From JAWUXM01 sp034111325 (lineage in GTDB: Bacteria > Pseudomonadota > Alphaproteobacteria > Rickettsiales > JABIRX01): a stretch of DNA of 27,951 nucleotides. Positions 1-8,963 of the stretch are shown here, piece after piece (the first letter of the stretch is position 1; every line of letters starts with the position of its first letter). Where the stretch lies: the NCBI GenBank assembly GCA_034111325.1, contig JAWUXM010000039.1, positions 1-27,951 on the forward strand, in the 5' to 3' direction. The translations under genes were made by a program, and so were the position numbers. Below the pieces are notes generated by a model. That model did not search any database and had not been told where the DNA came from. It saw only the letters and a program-made list of their open reading frames with translations.

Positions 1-117
1 TTCTTTTGCGCGCTTTTTAGCAAAAACTCACTGTTCAGTCGACTCGCGTACGAAGTTGTACGCGTCGCTCCCTCACAGTAAATTTTTACTAAAAATCATC
101 ACAAAAATCCTCAGATT
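1..117. repeat. Palindromic intergenic element, copy A (cut by the window edge)
   Basis: Long imperfect palindrome centred on a tacgaagttgta core (about 50-61). The right arm reads actaaaaatcatcac then aaaaatcctcagatt, and the left arm contains ttcttttgcgcgctttttag. The same arms and core recur at 991-1116, 10952-11077, 20190-20313 and 23478-23604. The outer left end lies outside the window. The sequence just inside (118-140, ccctagggcaaacacc) is also found inverted next to copy B, so A and B match over more than the palindrome. Confidence 0.75.
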
Positions 118-147
118 AAACCCTAGGGCAAACACCTTCCCATTGTC

Positions 148-180
148 ATTGCTAGAATTCGTGTAACGAATTCTAGCAAT
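148..180. repeat. Perfect 15-bp hairpin, short palindrome family
   Basis: ATTGCTAGAATTCGT (148-162) is followed after a 3-nt loop by its exact reverse complement (166-180). It belongs to a family of short palindromes sharing ATTGC[CT]..GAATT arms, also found at 219-251, 12002-12034 and 12073-12105, with part of the motif at 22414-22447. It is intergenic and no function is visible. There is no T-run after the stem, so it is not a typical terminator. Confidence 0.7.
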
Positions 181-218
181 CTAGGGGCAAAGGGCGAAAT
201 AATTATTTGTGGCACTGG

Positions 219-251
219 ATTGCTAGAATTTTCTGCGAAAATTCAGGCAAT
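219..251. repeat. Short palindrome, second copy
   Basis: ATTGCTAGAATTTT (219-232) pairs with AAAATTCAGGCAAT (238-251) with two mismatches and a 5-nt loop. Outer GTCATTGC (145-152) and GCAATGAC (247-254) also pair, so the two hairpins at 148-251 could fold together as one larger structure. Nothing else is recognised between 118 and 294. Confidence 0.6.
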
Positions 252-294
252 GACAAGGGTTGGAACTGATACCTAATCGTCATGCTGATAACAT

Positions 295-849
295 TTACTT
301 ACAAAATTTTTGCAATGCACTCTCTATCCCTCTAACAAAATCACTTACCTTCTTATTTATTATATCATCCTTGCCCGAACTCCAAATCACACTTCTATGC
401 TTGCCTTTATTTTGCGAACCCTCAATTAAAGATATTGATGAATTCTTGATATCATCCATTACATCTACAAACCCAGATAGTTTAGTAGAGATATAAAATT
501 CTGAGAAGTATAAATCTGCTTTAATTTTTAACACTGGTATCTGTGATATAACATGTTGCTCTTTCTGTAATCTTTCTACACACGAAAAATACTGATCTTT
601 ACACTTTGCCTCACTTTTGTTTTCATTTGGATCCCTTTCTCTGGTTTGCCCATCTTCCTTATACTGCCCTGGAAACCTAGACCACTCAATTACTCCTTGT
701 AATTCATGTGCCAGTATGATTATTTCTTCTGCTAAACTTGCCTTTTTAATTTTCTTCCAACTTTGCAATGCTTTATAACCAACATATGCTGCAAAGCATG
801 TGGCTATAGCTCCTACCACACTAGCTGCCAAATCTAAATATTCACACAT
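295..849 (-). CDS. Hypothetical protein with one N-terminal membrane segment
   Basis: A 184-residue protein of unrecognised family. Residues about 6-26 are hydrophobic with small residues (LAASVVGAIATCFAAYVGY), consistent with a membrane anchor. A basic stretch follows (QSWKKIKK), so the rest is probably cytoplasmic. That remainder is mixed charged and helical, with no catalytic motif that I can identify. The start ATG is preceded by AGGAATAGG at a reasonable spacing. The gene stands alone: its flanks on both sides are repeats, and inverted copies of the ~125 bp palindrome (1-117 and 991-1116) enclose it, which suggests an accessory cassette. Small anchored proteins of this layout occur in phage and accessory regions, but no function should be assigned. 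Confidence 0.7.
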   Translation of the reverse strand: MCEYLDLAASVVGAIATCFAAYVGYKALQSWKKIKKASLAEEIIILAHELQGVIEWSRFPGQYKEDGQTRERDPNENKSEAKCKDQYFSCVERLQKEQHVISQIPVLKIKADLYFSEFYISTKLSGFVDVMDDIKNSSISLIEGSQNKGKHRSVIWSSGKDDIINKKVSDFVRGIESALQKFCK

Positions 850-939
850 AAAACCTATTCCTGTTGATTAAAAGTTACCCTCTACTCTATATATGCTATT
901 TTAGAAATAAACCTTCAAAATGTGTGGAGGGTTGGGCAG

Positions 940-960
940 ATGCTGAAACGAGTTCAGCAT
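940..960. repeat. Perfect 8-bp hairpin
   Basis: ATGCTGAA (940-947), 5-nt loop, TTCAGCAT (953-960). It lies in the 263-bp gap between the orphan gene and lpdA, where the only other recognisable content is palindrome copy B. Its sequence is unrelated to the other hairpins here. Confidence 0.55.
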
Positions 961-990
961 GACTTGTGGGGAGGGTGTTTGCCCTAAGGG

Positions 991-1116
991 TTAGTTTGAG
1001 GAGTTTTGTGATGATTTTTGGTAAATGTCCTGCTTGAGCGAGTGAAGGTATACTTCATACCTGACTCGAGTGAAAGTAGGTTATTTACCAAAAAGCGCGC
1101 AAAAGAACCAAACTAA
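991..1116. repeat. Palindromic intergenic element, copy B, overlapping the lpdA stop codon
   Basis: The termini are exact 8-bp inverted repeats, TTAGTTTG (991-998) and CAAACTAA (1109-1116). The core is ggtatacttcatacc. The arms match copy A in reverse orientation (gtgatgattttt near the left end, aaaaagcgcgcaaaaga near the right). The right terminus contains the complement of the lpdA stop codon (1113-1115), so the element supplies or abuts the end of that gene. It could fold into a long hairpin downstream of lpdA and act as a terminator (inference). Confidence 0.8.
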
Positions 1117-2516
1117 CTGTGGATGGCGCGTTTGTCGACGGCTAATGCCGCCTCCTTAATCGCCTCATTCAGCGTAGGATGCGCGTGGCAAGTTCTCGCA
1201 ATATCTTCTGCAGAGCCGCCAAATTCCATGGCGAGTGCAACTTCATGAATTAATCCACCAGCCTCACGGCCAATAATGTGACAACCAAGGATCTTATCAG
1301 TTGTTTTATCAGCAAGTAATTTAACAAAGCCATCGCCTGATAAAGTTGCGCGGCTACGTGAATTTGCCATGAAACTGAATTTTCCGACATTATATTCCAC
1401 TCCTGCTTCTTTTAATTCTTTTTCATTTTTACCAACCCAAGCAACTTCTGGATAAGTATAAACCACTGAAGGAACTAAATTATAATCAATGTGACCATAT
1501 TGACCATTCATCATTTCTGCGCAGACAACGCCTTCTTCTTCTGCTTTATGCGCTAACATTGGGCCAGGGACAACATCACCAAGTGCGTATATTCCTGGAA
1601 CTGAAGTTTCAAACTTCTCGTTGATTTCGATGAAGCCATGTTTATTTTGCTTAACGCCAACTTCAGTTAGTCCTAAGCCTTCAACATATGGTTTGCGACC
1701 AACGGCAACTAAAACAACATCTGCTTTTAGTTTTTCAGCCTTGCCGCCGCTTGCTGCTTCAACTGTTAAATCAACACCTGTTTTGTTAGCTTTTGCTTCG
1801 GTAACTTTTGTACCCATGCGGAATTTCATCCCTTGTTTTTCAAGAGTGCGTTTGAAATTTTTGGCCAATTCATCATCCATAGAGGGGCAGATTTGGTCTA
1901 AAAACTCGATTACTTCAACTTCAGCGCCAAGACGCATCCAGACTGAGCCAAGCTCTAGCCCGATTATTCCGCCGCCAATCACGATTAATTTTTTAGGAAC
2001 TGATTTAAGGTTTAAAGCACCAGTCGAAGAAATAATTTTTTCTTCATCAATTTCAATATTTGGCAAGCTTGTAACTTCCGAGCCAGTTGCAATAAGGGTT
2101 TTATCAGCGAAGATTTTAGAGCTTTTATCACCTTCTTCATGAATGCCGACTTCGCCATTTTTATGAATTGTACCGATGGCGTTAATGTAGGTGATTTTGT
2201 TTTTCTTGAATAAGCCTTCGATCCCTTTGGTTAGGCCATCAACCACTTCATCCTTCTTCGCAAGCATTTTGACAAGGTTAAGTTTCGTAGTGGTTTCAAC
2301 GCCAAAATCAGCAAAGTGATGTTTTGCTTCGCTATAATGGTGAGAGAATTCTAAAAGTGATTTTGAAGGAATACAGCCAACGTTTAAACATGTGCCGCCT
2401 AAAGTTTTGCGTTTTTCAACACAAGCAACTTTCATTCCTAATTGGCTAGCTCGGATAGCTGCAACGTAACCTCCAGGCCCGCCGCCAATTACTACTAAAT
2501 CAAATTTATCACTCAT
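1113..2516 (-). CDS. lpdA: Dihydrolipoamide dehydrogenase (E3)
   Basis: A 467-residue flavoprotein disulfide reductase that reoxidises the dihydrolipoyl groups of 2-oxoacid dehydrogenase complexes, passing electrons through FAD to NAD+. The FAD-binding GGGPGG is at 11-16, and the redox-active cysteines C43 and C48 lie in GGTCLNVGC. A second Rossmann motif (GGGIIGLELG) lies mid-protein for NAD. The C-terminal dimerisation domain has HAHPTLNE, with catalytic H446 and E451. Length is normal for the family. The start is supported by AAGAAGAG just upstream. It is last in the serC-sucA-sucB-lpdA run, 25 bp after sucB, so this copy most likely serves 2-oxoglutarate dehydrogenase. The gene ends within palindromic element copy B. 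Confidence 0.97.
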   Translation of the reverse strand: MSDKFDLVVIGGGPGGYVAAIRASQLGMKVACVEKRKTLGGTCLNVGCIPSKSLLEFSHHYSEAKHHFADFGVETTTKLNLVKMLAKKDEVVDGLTKGIEGLFKKNKITYINAIGTIHKNGEVGIHEEGDKSSKIFADKTLIATGSEVTSLPNIEIDEEKIISSTGALNLKSVPKKLIVIGGGIIGLELGSVWMRLGAEVEVIEFLDQICPSMDDELAKNFKRTLEKQGMKFRMGTKVTEAKANKTGVDLTVEAASGGKAEKLKADVVLVAVGRKPYVEGLGLTEVGVKQNKHGFIEINEKFETSVPGIYALGDVVPGPMLAHKAEEEGVVCAEMMNGQYGHIDYNLVPSVVYTYPEVAWVGKNEKELKEAGVEYNVGKFSFMANSRSRATLSGDGFVKLLADKTTDKILGCHIIGREAGGLIHEVALAMEFGGSAEDIARTCHAHPTLNEAIKEAALAVDKRAIHS

Positions 2517-2541
2517 ATCTCTTCTTGTTAAATTACAAAAA

Positions 2542-3726
2542 TTACATATCTAGGAGAAGACGACTAGGGTCTTCAAGATATTGTTTTACTTTCACTAGGA
2601 AAGTTACCGCTTCTTTACCATCAATGATTCTGTGGTCATAAGAAAGTGCTAAATACATCATCGGGCGAATAACTATTTCACCATTTATCACGACAGGTTT
2701 TTGCTCAGTTTTATGCATGCCGAGGATGGCTGATTGTGGAGGGTTGATAATTGGCGTAGAGAGAAGCGAGCCATAAACACCACCATTTGAAATAGTGAAT
2801 GTTCCGCCAGTTAAATCTGCCATGGAAAGTTTGCCATCCCTTGCTTTTAACGCAAGGTTGTTGATTTCTTGTTCGATTCCAGCAATTGAAAGTTGGTCAC
2901 AATTTCTTACAACAGGAACAACCAAACCTTGTTCCGTTCCGACTGCAACGCCGATATCGTAGAAGTTTTTATAGATAACATCAGTGCCGTCAATTTCTGC
3001 ATTAACGGATGGTATTTCCTTTAAAGCGGCGACTACTGCTTTGGCGAAGAAAGACATAAAGCCTAATTTGACATTATGCTTTTTCTGGAAATCTTCCTTA
3101 TATTTATTACGCAAATTCATTATGCCACTCATATCAACTTCATTGAAAGTTGTAAGAATTGCAGCAGTATTTTGTGATTCTTTTAAACGCTCAGCGATTC
3201 TCTGACGCAGACGTGACATTTTCACGCGCTCAGTGCGGTTTGCATTGTCTTGTGGCGCTGCGCTTTGCGCTTGTGGTGCTTGGCTAGCTGCCAAAGCATC
3301 ACCTTTTGTGACACGGCCATCTTTACCAGTGCCTGTAATATCAGCAGGGTTTAGATTTTTCTCAGCAATAATTTTTCTTGGTGCTGGAGATAAATTATCA
3401 TTTGATTTTGCAGTGGGTGCAGGAGCTTCTTCTTTTTTACTAGGTGCAGCAGCCTCTTCTTCTTTAGCGGGAGCGCTACCAGCAGCACCTTCTTCAAAAG
3501 TTGCAAGGATATTGCCAACTTCAACATTATCACCTTCTTTGGCTTTTATCTCAACTAACTTTCCATCGGCCGGGGCGTTAACTTCTAAGGTTACTTTGTC
3601 AGTTTCTAACTCAACTAATAACTCATCAGCTTTGACAGCATCACCTGCTTTTTTATGCCAAGTAGCAATTGTTGCTTCGCTAACAGATTCACCTAAAGGA
3701 GGAACTTTAATTTCTTGTATGCTCAT
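2542..3726 (-). CDS. sucB: Dihydrolipoyllysine succinyltransferase, E2 of 2-oxoglutarate dehydrogenase
   Basis: A 394-residue protein that transfers the succinyl group from E1 to CoA in the TCA cycle and forms the core of the complex. The N-terminal lipoyl domain has the lipoylated lysine K44 in ETDKVTLEV. An Ala/Pro/Glu/Lys-rich linker follows (about 80-112), then the peripheral subunit-binding domain (about 115-147, SPAPRKIIAEKNL). The C-terminal acyltransferase domain ends with SYDHRIIDG, giving catalytic H365 and D369. Length is typical. It lies 67 bp downstream of sucA and 25 bp upstream of lpdA on the same strand, consistent with one transcript. The ribosome-binding site is weak. Confidence 0.97.
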   Translation of the reverse strand: MSIQEIKVPPLGESVSEATIATWHKKAGDAVKADELLVELETDKVTLEVNAPADGKLVEIKAKEGDNVEVGNILATFEEGAAGSAPAKEEEAAAPSKKEEAPAPTAKSNDNLSPAPRKIIAEKNLNPADITGTGKDGRVTKGDALAASQAPQAQSAAPQDNANRTERVKMSRLRQRIAERLKESQNTAAILTTFNEVDMSGIMNLRNKYKEDFQKKHNVKLGFMSFFAKAVVAALKEIPSVNAEIDGTDVIYKNFYDIGVAVGTEQGLVVPVVRNCDQLSIAGIEQEINNLALKARDGKLSMADLTGGTFTISNGGVYGSLLSTPIINPPQSAILGMHKTEQKPVVINGEIVIRPMMYLALSYDHRIIDGKEAVTFLVKVKQYLEDPSRLLLDM

Positions 3727-3793
3727 GATCTTTATTTTTATTAATTGGTTATTGTTGAGTTGTTACCGCTTGCGCAATTTAACGTGCTATATA

Positions 3794-6568
3794 TTATTTT
3801 AAAGCTTTTTCAGTGATTGCGTTTTGTTCTTTGAGATGAACACTCATATAACCAGTTGCAGGAGAGGCGCTAGCCGTTCTGCCAATATATTGTGGGCGAG
3901 TATTTTTGCATTTTGCATCTATCATCGCAGCTTCTAAGCGGCGATCGATAAAGTTCCAAGCACCCATATTTTCTGATTCTTCCTGACACCAAATAATTTC
4001 TGCATCTTGGTGTTTTGCAAGTTCAGATTTTACTTCTTTTGCAGGGAATGGGTAAAGCTGTTCGATACGAATTAACGCAACATCTGTTACTTTTTTCTCA
4101 TCTCTTGCTTCGAGTAGATCGTAATAGATTTTACCTGAGCAAAAAACAATTTTTTTAACTTTGCTGAGTTTTTTATGTTCAGAAATGACTGGTTTGAATG
4201 CAGTGTTTTTAGTAAAATCTTCCAAAGAGGAAACTGCTAATTTATGACGCAATAATGATTTTGGTGACATGATAACCAAAGGCTTGCGATAGTTGCGATG
4301 GAGTTGGCGGCGTAAAATATGAAAGAAATTTGCTGGAGTTGTACAATTTGCAACTTGGATATTATCTTGCGCGCAAGATTGCAAATAGCGCTCTAACCTA
4401 GCGGAGCTATGCTCTGGCCCTTGTCCTTCATAACCGTGTGGTAACAACATAACCAAACCACTCATCCGTAGCCATTTTGTTTCAGACGAAGCGATGAATT
4501 GATCAAAAACTACTTGTGCGCCATTAGCAAAATCACCAAATTGCGCTTCCCAAATTGTAAGAGCGTTAGGGTTTGCTAAAGAATAGCCATATTCATAACC
4601 AAGTACGGCAAATTCTGACAAGACAGAATCCGCTACTTCATATTGTGCCTGTTTACTGTCTAAATGATTTAAGGGGCTATATTCTTCTTCAGTTTTGGAA
4701 TCACGCAAAACAGAGTGACGATGTGAGAAAGTTCCACGTTTTGCATCCTGCCCAGTAAGGCGAACTGGGTAACCTTCAGCCAGTAAGGTTGCAAAGGCAA
4801 GCGATTCGCCAATTGACCAATCAAACACTTCACCTTGAGAAACGATTTCTTTTTTTAATTCAAGTTGTTTGGCTAATTTAGGATTAGCGGCAAAACCATC
4901 TTTTATAGTTAGAATTTTTTCGCCAAGTTTTTTTAGGATTTCGATATCAACGCCAGTTGCGGGGCTATTCTCAACTTTATTGCGGGTTAGGCTTTTCCAT
5001 GTGCCAGCAAAAGCGTCGGCTTCTTTGATTGAGTGCTTTTCAGATGCGTCAAAAGCAGCGTTTAATTCAACTTGGCGATCATCGATGATTTTGCTTAATT
5101 GCGCATCTTCAATAGAGTTCTCGCTAGTTAGTTTCTCTGCATATAATTTTTCTAAAGAAGGTATGGCCTTGATTAGGCTATACATAATTGGTTGCGTATA
5201 ATTTGGCTCATCTCCTTCATTATGACCATAGCGTCTATAGCAATTAATATCGATTACGACGTCTCTTTTGAATTTGTTTTTAAATTCACTAGCAAGGCGT
5301 GCAGCAGCGACAACTGCTTCTGGCTCATTGCCATTAACGTGAATTATTGGTGCTTCGATGAATTTTGCTAAATCAGACGCGTAGAGAGTTGCGCGGCTAT
5401 CATTATTATTAGCGGTAAACCCAATTTGATTATTGACGATGATGTGGACAATTCCTTCTATATCATAGGCTCCTACACCAGCCATATTTAGACATTCAGC
5501 CACGGAACCTTGCCCCATAAAGGCAGCGTCACCATGAATTAAAATGCCCATGGATTTGAAAGTGCTTTTGTCTGATTGTAAATCTCTCTTGGCACGAACT
5601 TTCCCGGCGGTAATAGAATTTACTGCTTCTAAATGTGAAGGGTTGAAGGCTAAAGATATGTGAGTTTTTTTACCGTTAATTTCCTTATCAAGTGAATAAC
5701 CCATATGGTATTTTACATCACCAGAAACTTCATCCAGCCCAGCAGGGAAAGAAGAAGCACCTTTAAACTCAGCGAGCATTTGTGCTAAAGGTTTTTCTAA
5801 AATATTAACTAACACATTTAAGCGACCACGATGCGCCATGCCAATTTCGACATTTTCTATGCCCTCTGCAACTGAAGTTTTGATAATCTCTTCCAGCGCA
5901 GGAATTAAACTATCACCGCCCTCAACCGAAAAGCGTTTTGCACCAGGGAAGCGTTTATGTAGGAATTGCTCGAAAGATGTAGTTTTGATAAGTGATGTAA
6001 GGATTTCTAATTTTTCTTCATTGCTGAAAGTGAGATTTCTATTTTCAACATTTTCTCTAAACCAAGCTTTTTCTTCCTCATTAGAAATATATTCAAACTC
6101 ATAGCCAGTATGGCTGCAGTAAATTTTCTGTAAGCGGCTTATTAAATTTTTCGCTGCGACCTTGTCAGTGAAATTATAATTATCAATATCAAGCGCAGGG
6201 TTTGATTGTGAAGGTTTAAGATTTAGTGGGTCAATATTAGCAAGAAAATGACCATAGTGGCGATATGCTGCAGTAAGCATTACTTGCAGTAAAGCATCAT
6301 TATTGGCAGCTGGTTGTTTGTTAGCATTACTTGGCGCAGCGGGGCTAGATTCAGCCTCGGCACCGATAACGCTTAATTCAACTTTGTTCCAATCAGCACC
6401 GCGGTAATCAGCATTTAATGATGAAAGATTATCGCCAATATTTTTGAAGAAATCCTGCCATTCTTGATCAACCGATGTAGGGTTTTGCAGATATTTTTCG
6501 TAAAGCTGCTCAATAAAAATCGAGTTGCCGCTAAACATGTAAGTTGATTGACGAAGATCTTTTTTCAT
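3794..6568 (-). CDS. sucA: 2-oxoglutarate dehydrogenase E1 component
   Basis: A 924-residue thiamine-diphosphate enzyme that decarboxylates 2-oxoglutarate and succinylates the lipoyl group of SucB. The N-terminal E2-interaction segment (IFIEQLYEKYLQNP, about 17-30) is characteristic. Further motifs are GMAHRGRLN (243-251) and the ThDP/Mg motif HGDAAFMGQG (345-354) with NNQIGFT downstream (379-385). The C-terminal transketolase-like half contains QFGDFANGAQVVFDQF. Length matches the family. ATG at 6568 is preceded by AAAAAGACC, and a Met at residue 11 is a less likely alternative. It follows serC by 59 bp, with a GC-rich hairpin in the gap, so transcription may be partly attenuated or separate. 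Confidence 0.97.
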   Translation of the reverse strand: MKKDLRQSTYMFSGNSIFIEQLYEKYLQNPTSVDQEWQDFFKNIGDNLSSLNADYRGADWNKVELSVIGAEAESSPAAPSNANKQPAANNDALLQVMLTAAYRHYGHFLANIDPLNLKPSQSNPALDIDNYNFTDKVAAKNLISRLQKIYCSHTGYEFEYISNEEEKAWFRENVENRNLTFSNEEKLEILTSLIKTTSFEQFLHKRFPGAKRFSVEGGDSLIPALEEIIKTSVAEGIENVEIGMAHRGRLNVLVNILEKPLAQMLAEFKGASSFPAGLDEVSGDVKYHMGYSLDKEINGKKTHISLAFNPSHLEAVNSITAGKVRAKRDLQSDKSTFKSMGILIHGDAAFMGQGSVAECLNMAGVGAYDIEGIVHIIVNNQIGFTANNNDSRATLYASDLAKFIEAPIIHVNGNEPEAVVAAARLASEFKNKFKRDVVIDINCYRRYGHNEGDEPNYTQPIMYSLIKAIPSLEKLYAEKLTSENSIEDAQLSKIIDDRQVELNAAFDASEKHSIKEADAFAGTWKSLTRNKVENSPATGVDIEILKKLGEKILTIKDGFAANPKLAKQLELKKEIVSQGEVFDWSIGESLAFATLLAEGYPVRLTGQDAKRGTFSHRHSVLRDSKTEEEYSPLNHLDSKQAQYEVADSVLSEFAVLGYEYGYSLANPNALTIWEAQFGDFANGAQVVFDQFIASSETKWLRMSGLVMLLPHGYEGQGPEHSSARLERYLQSCAQDNIQVANCTTPANFFHILRRQLHRNYRKPLVIMSPKSLLRHKLAVSSLEDFTKNTAFKPVISEHKKLSKVKKIVFCSGKIYYDLLEARDEKKVTDVALIRIEQLYPFPAKEVKSELAKHQDAEIIWCQEESENMGAWNFIDRRLEAAMIDAKCKNTRPQYIGRTASASPATGYMSVHLKEQNAITEKALK

Positions 6569-6597
6569 GGGTCTTTTTAAAAGTTAAAATGTCATCC

Positions 6598-6617
6598 CCT
6601 CGCCCCCTGGGGGGAGG
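6598..6617. terminator. GC-rich hairpin between serC and sucA
   Basis: cctcgccccctggggggagg is nearly self-complementary (about eight pairs with one G-G mismatch) in otherwise AT-rich DNA. On the minus strand it lies just after the serC stop and before the sucA ribosome-binding site, and is followed by TTTTAACTTTT. It could be a leaky terminator or attenuator, or simply a GC-rich repeat. The function is inferred. Confidence 0.4.
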
Positions 6618-6627
6618 AACATAATAT

Positions 6628-7785
6628 TTAGTTTATATACTTACCTTTTACCTCTGCAAATGCATAGTCAAACCAAGGTAATAATAATTCAACATCACTT
6701 GCTTCTACTGTGCCTCCGCCCCAGATTCTAAAGCCTGCTGGTGCATCACGATATGCAGCGATATCAAAGGCGACTTCTTCGCTCTCCAATATTTTTGTTA
6801 TATCTTTAGCGAAAATAGCTTGTTCATCAGTAGATAATTTTAGATAGTCTTCTTCAATTATTTTTAAACAAATTGAAGTATTTGAGAGAGTCTTTTCATC
6901 AACTGCAAGGAAACCAACCCATGGAGTTTTTGTAACCCAATCTTTGACAACAGCAAGATTCGCTTGTGAGCGAGAAATCATTCCTGCTGCTCCGCCGATC
7001 GATTCAATCCATTTTAAAGAATCAAGAGCATCTTCAACAGCAAGCATTGAAGGAGTATTGATTGTTGCGCCTTTAAAAATCCCTCCAATGATCTCACCAT
7101 TTTTTGCCATGCGGAAAATTTTAGGAATAGCACGATCAGGCGTGAATGTTTTTAAGCGTTCTACAGCGCGTGGTGAAAGCACGATCATCCCATGTGCCGC
7201 TTCACTACCCATAACTTTCTGCCATGAGTAAGTTGTAACGTCGAGTTTCTCCCATGGTAAATCAAAAGCAAAAACCGCAGAAGTAGCATCGCAAATTGTT
7301 AGCCCTTCGCGATCATCAGAAATCCAATCACCATTTGGCACGACAACACCACTAGTTGTGCCGTTCCATGTGAAAATCACATCACGGTCTTTGCCAGCCT
7401 GTGTTAAATCTGGTAAAATTCCGTAATCAGTTTGGAATATGCGTAAATCACTGATTTTTAATTCATTTTTTAAATCCTTAACCCAATCACCACCAAAACT
7501 TTCCCAGGCAAAAACATCAACTCCACATGTGCCGATCATGCTCCAAAGCGCTGCTTCAACAGCGCCAGTATCTGATGCTGGCATTATGCCAACCAAATAA
7601 TCTTCAGGAATGCCGAGTAATCTTTTTGACTCTGTAATAACTTTATTTAACTTATCTTTACCGATTGCGGCACGATGTGAACGTCCGACAGCTGCATCTT
7701 TTAGGGCGTCTATGTTCCAATCTGGGCGTTTTTTGCACGGTCCCGATGAGAAATGTGCAGAAGTAGGTTTTAATTGCGGTTTCAT
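6628..7785 (-). CDS. serC: Phosphoserine aminotransferase (alphaproteobacterial/archaeal type)
   Basis: A 385-residue class V PLP-dependent aminotransferase that converts 3-phosphohydroxypyruvate and glutamate to phosphoserine, the second step of serine synthesis. It begins with the family signature FSSGPCKKRPDW and contains GRSHRA (34-39). The PLP lysine is K190 in TTYSWQKVMGSEAAHG, with the cofactor Asp in CDATSA (about 166). Length fits the subfamily found in alphaproteobacteria and methanogens rather than the shorter E. coli SerC. It lies directly upstream of sucA instead of next to serA, which is at 20822 here. It is divergent from the lptG-like gene over a 62-bp gap that must hold promoters for both. 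Confidence 0.93.
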   Translation of the reverse strand: MKPQLKPTSAHFSSGPCKKRPDWNIDALKDAAVGRSHRAAIGKDKLNKVITESKRLLGIPEDYLVGIMPASDTGAVEAALWSMIGTCGVDVFAWESFGGDWVKDLKNELKISDLRIFQTDYGILPDLTQAGKDRDVIFTWNGTTSGVVVPNGDWISDDREGLTICDATSAVFAFDLPWEKLDVTTYSWQKVMGSEAAHGMIVLSPRAVERLKTFTPDRAIPKIFRMAKNGEIIGGIFKGATINTPSMLAVEDALDSLKWIESIGGAAGMISRSQANLAVVKDWVTKTPWVGFLAVDEKTLSNTSICLKIIEEDYLKLSTDEQAIFAKDITKILESEEVAFDIAAYRDAPAGFRIWGGGTVEASDVELLLPWFDYAFAEVKGKYIN

Positions 7786-7847
7786 GAATCAGTCTGTAAA
7801 TGTTTAATTCCGAGGGAAAATATAGTAGAACAACTTAAAATCAAGAA

Positions 7848-8963
7848 ATGATCAAAGGTAAGCTGTCAAAATACATTGCTAAGAATTTTCTTGTAAGCTT
7901 TGCTTTAGCGGCATTGCTGTTTTCTTGTTTGATTGTGTTGATTGATTTGTTGGAAGTTGCTCGGCGTGCACAAGATAAAGATGTGCCACTAAGCATTATT
8001 TTTTCAATGGTGTTTTTCAAGCTGCCAAATCTATTACAGGAGATTTCCTTTTTCCTAATTTTCATTGCTTCATTGATTACGCTGAACAAGTTGAATAATA
8101 ATTTGGAAATCGCGGTGATGCGTGCTAGCGGAATGTCAGTCTGGAAGATTATTAAGCCTTTAATGATTTCTGCTTTCATTATTGGACTGCTTGTTATTAC
8201 AGCTCTAAACCCATATGTCTCATGGTCGAAACGGCAATATGAAAAACTTAATGCCACACATCTTGGCTATCAAAGCCTATTTGAAAATCGCGTCTATAGT
8301 AATGGAGGATTGTGGCTCAAACAGGATGATGGTGATAATAAAACAACATTAATTAGAGCGCCGAAATCTTCAAAAACTCGGATATTGTTTTTTGATGCAG
8401 AATTTATTAGTTTTGATGCAGACAATAATTTATTATATACGCTTAAAGCAGAAAAAGCTGAGTTAAAACCGGGTCAGTGGTTTATGAAAAATGTGATGCT
8501 AGAAGAGGTAAATAAAGTAGCGATCTCGTATGAGGAATATCAAATGCCTTCCTCACTAAATGCAAAATTCATTCTCAAGAAAATAGAAAATACTTATGCA
8601 GATACGTCGGATGTGCCTTTTTGGAAATTGCCGCGAGTGATAAAAGATTTGCAAGAATCTGGTTTTTCAGCATCGCGCTATAAGGTCTATTTTAATAGCC
8701 TGTTAGCATTGCCGTTTTTATTTGTAGCGATGGTAATGGTCTCAAGTTGTTTTTCATTATTGCCGCCACGCAGTAGAAAAGTGGGAATGTTCTTTGTGAG
8801 CGCGATTATTTTGAGTTTTGTGATTTTCTTTCTAAAGAACATTATCGGCAGTTTTGGTGGCTCTGCTAGGTTACATTATATAGTCGCTGCGTGGTTTACG
8901 CCTTTATTTGTTATAGCAACTAGCACCTATTATTTATTATGGAAAGAAGAAGCGAGAATATGA
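7848..8963 (+). CDS. lptG: LPS export permease, LptG/LptF family
   Basis: A 371-residue inner-membrane protein of the YjgP/YjgQ family. These permeases pair with LptB and LptC to extract lipopolysaccharide from the inner membrane. Hydrophobic segments are at about 12-32, 58-78 and 100-120, followed by a periplasmic beta-jellyroll-like region (about 130-270) and three C-terminal membrane spans. The cytoplasmic coupling segment ELEIAVMRASGMSVWKI-like sequence (NNNLEIAVMRASGMSVW) is diagnostic. I favour LptG over LptF from the N-terminal region, but the distinction is not certain. No partner permease lies next to it. It overlaps the hemF start by four bases (ATGA at 8960-8963). Confidence 0.85.
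   Translation: MIKGKLSKYIAKNFLVSFALAALLFSCLIVLIDLLEVARRAQDKDVPLSIIFSMVFFKLPNLLQEISFFLIFIASLITLNKLNNNLEIAVMRASGMSVWKIIKPLMISAFIIGLLVITALNPYVSWSKRQYEKLNATHLGYQSLFENRVYSNGGLWLKQDDGDNKTTLIRAPKSSKTRILFFDAEFISFDADNNLLYTLKAEKAELKPGQWFMKNVMLEEVNKVAISYEEYQMPSSLNAKFILKKIENTYADTSDVPFWKLPRVIKDLQESGFSASRYKVYFNSLLALPFLFVAMVMVSSCFSLLPPRSRKVGMFFVSAIILSFVIFFLKNIIGSFGGSARLHYIVAAWFTPLFVIATSTYYLLWKEEARI

Noticed and set aside
260..496. Plus-strand open frame of 78 codons at the left end
   Set aside because: It overlaps the 184-residue minus-strand gene, which has a better start signal and a coherent membrane segment. The plus-strand product shows no recognisable features.
1621..2142. Plus-strand frame of 173 codons inside lpdA
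   Set aside because: Antisense shadow of a clearly conserved gene. The same applies to 3233-3802 (in sucB), 4869-5201 (in sucA), 11308-11703 and 26861-27133.
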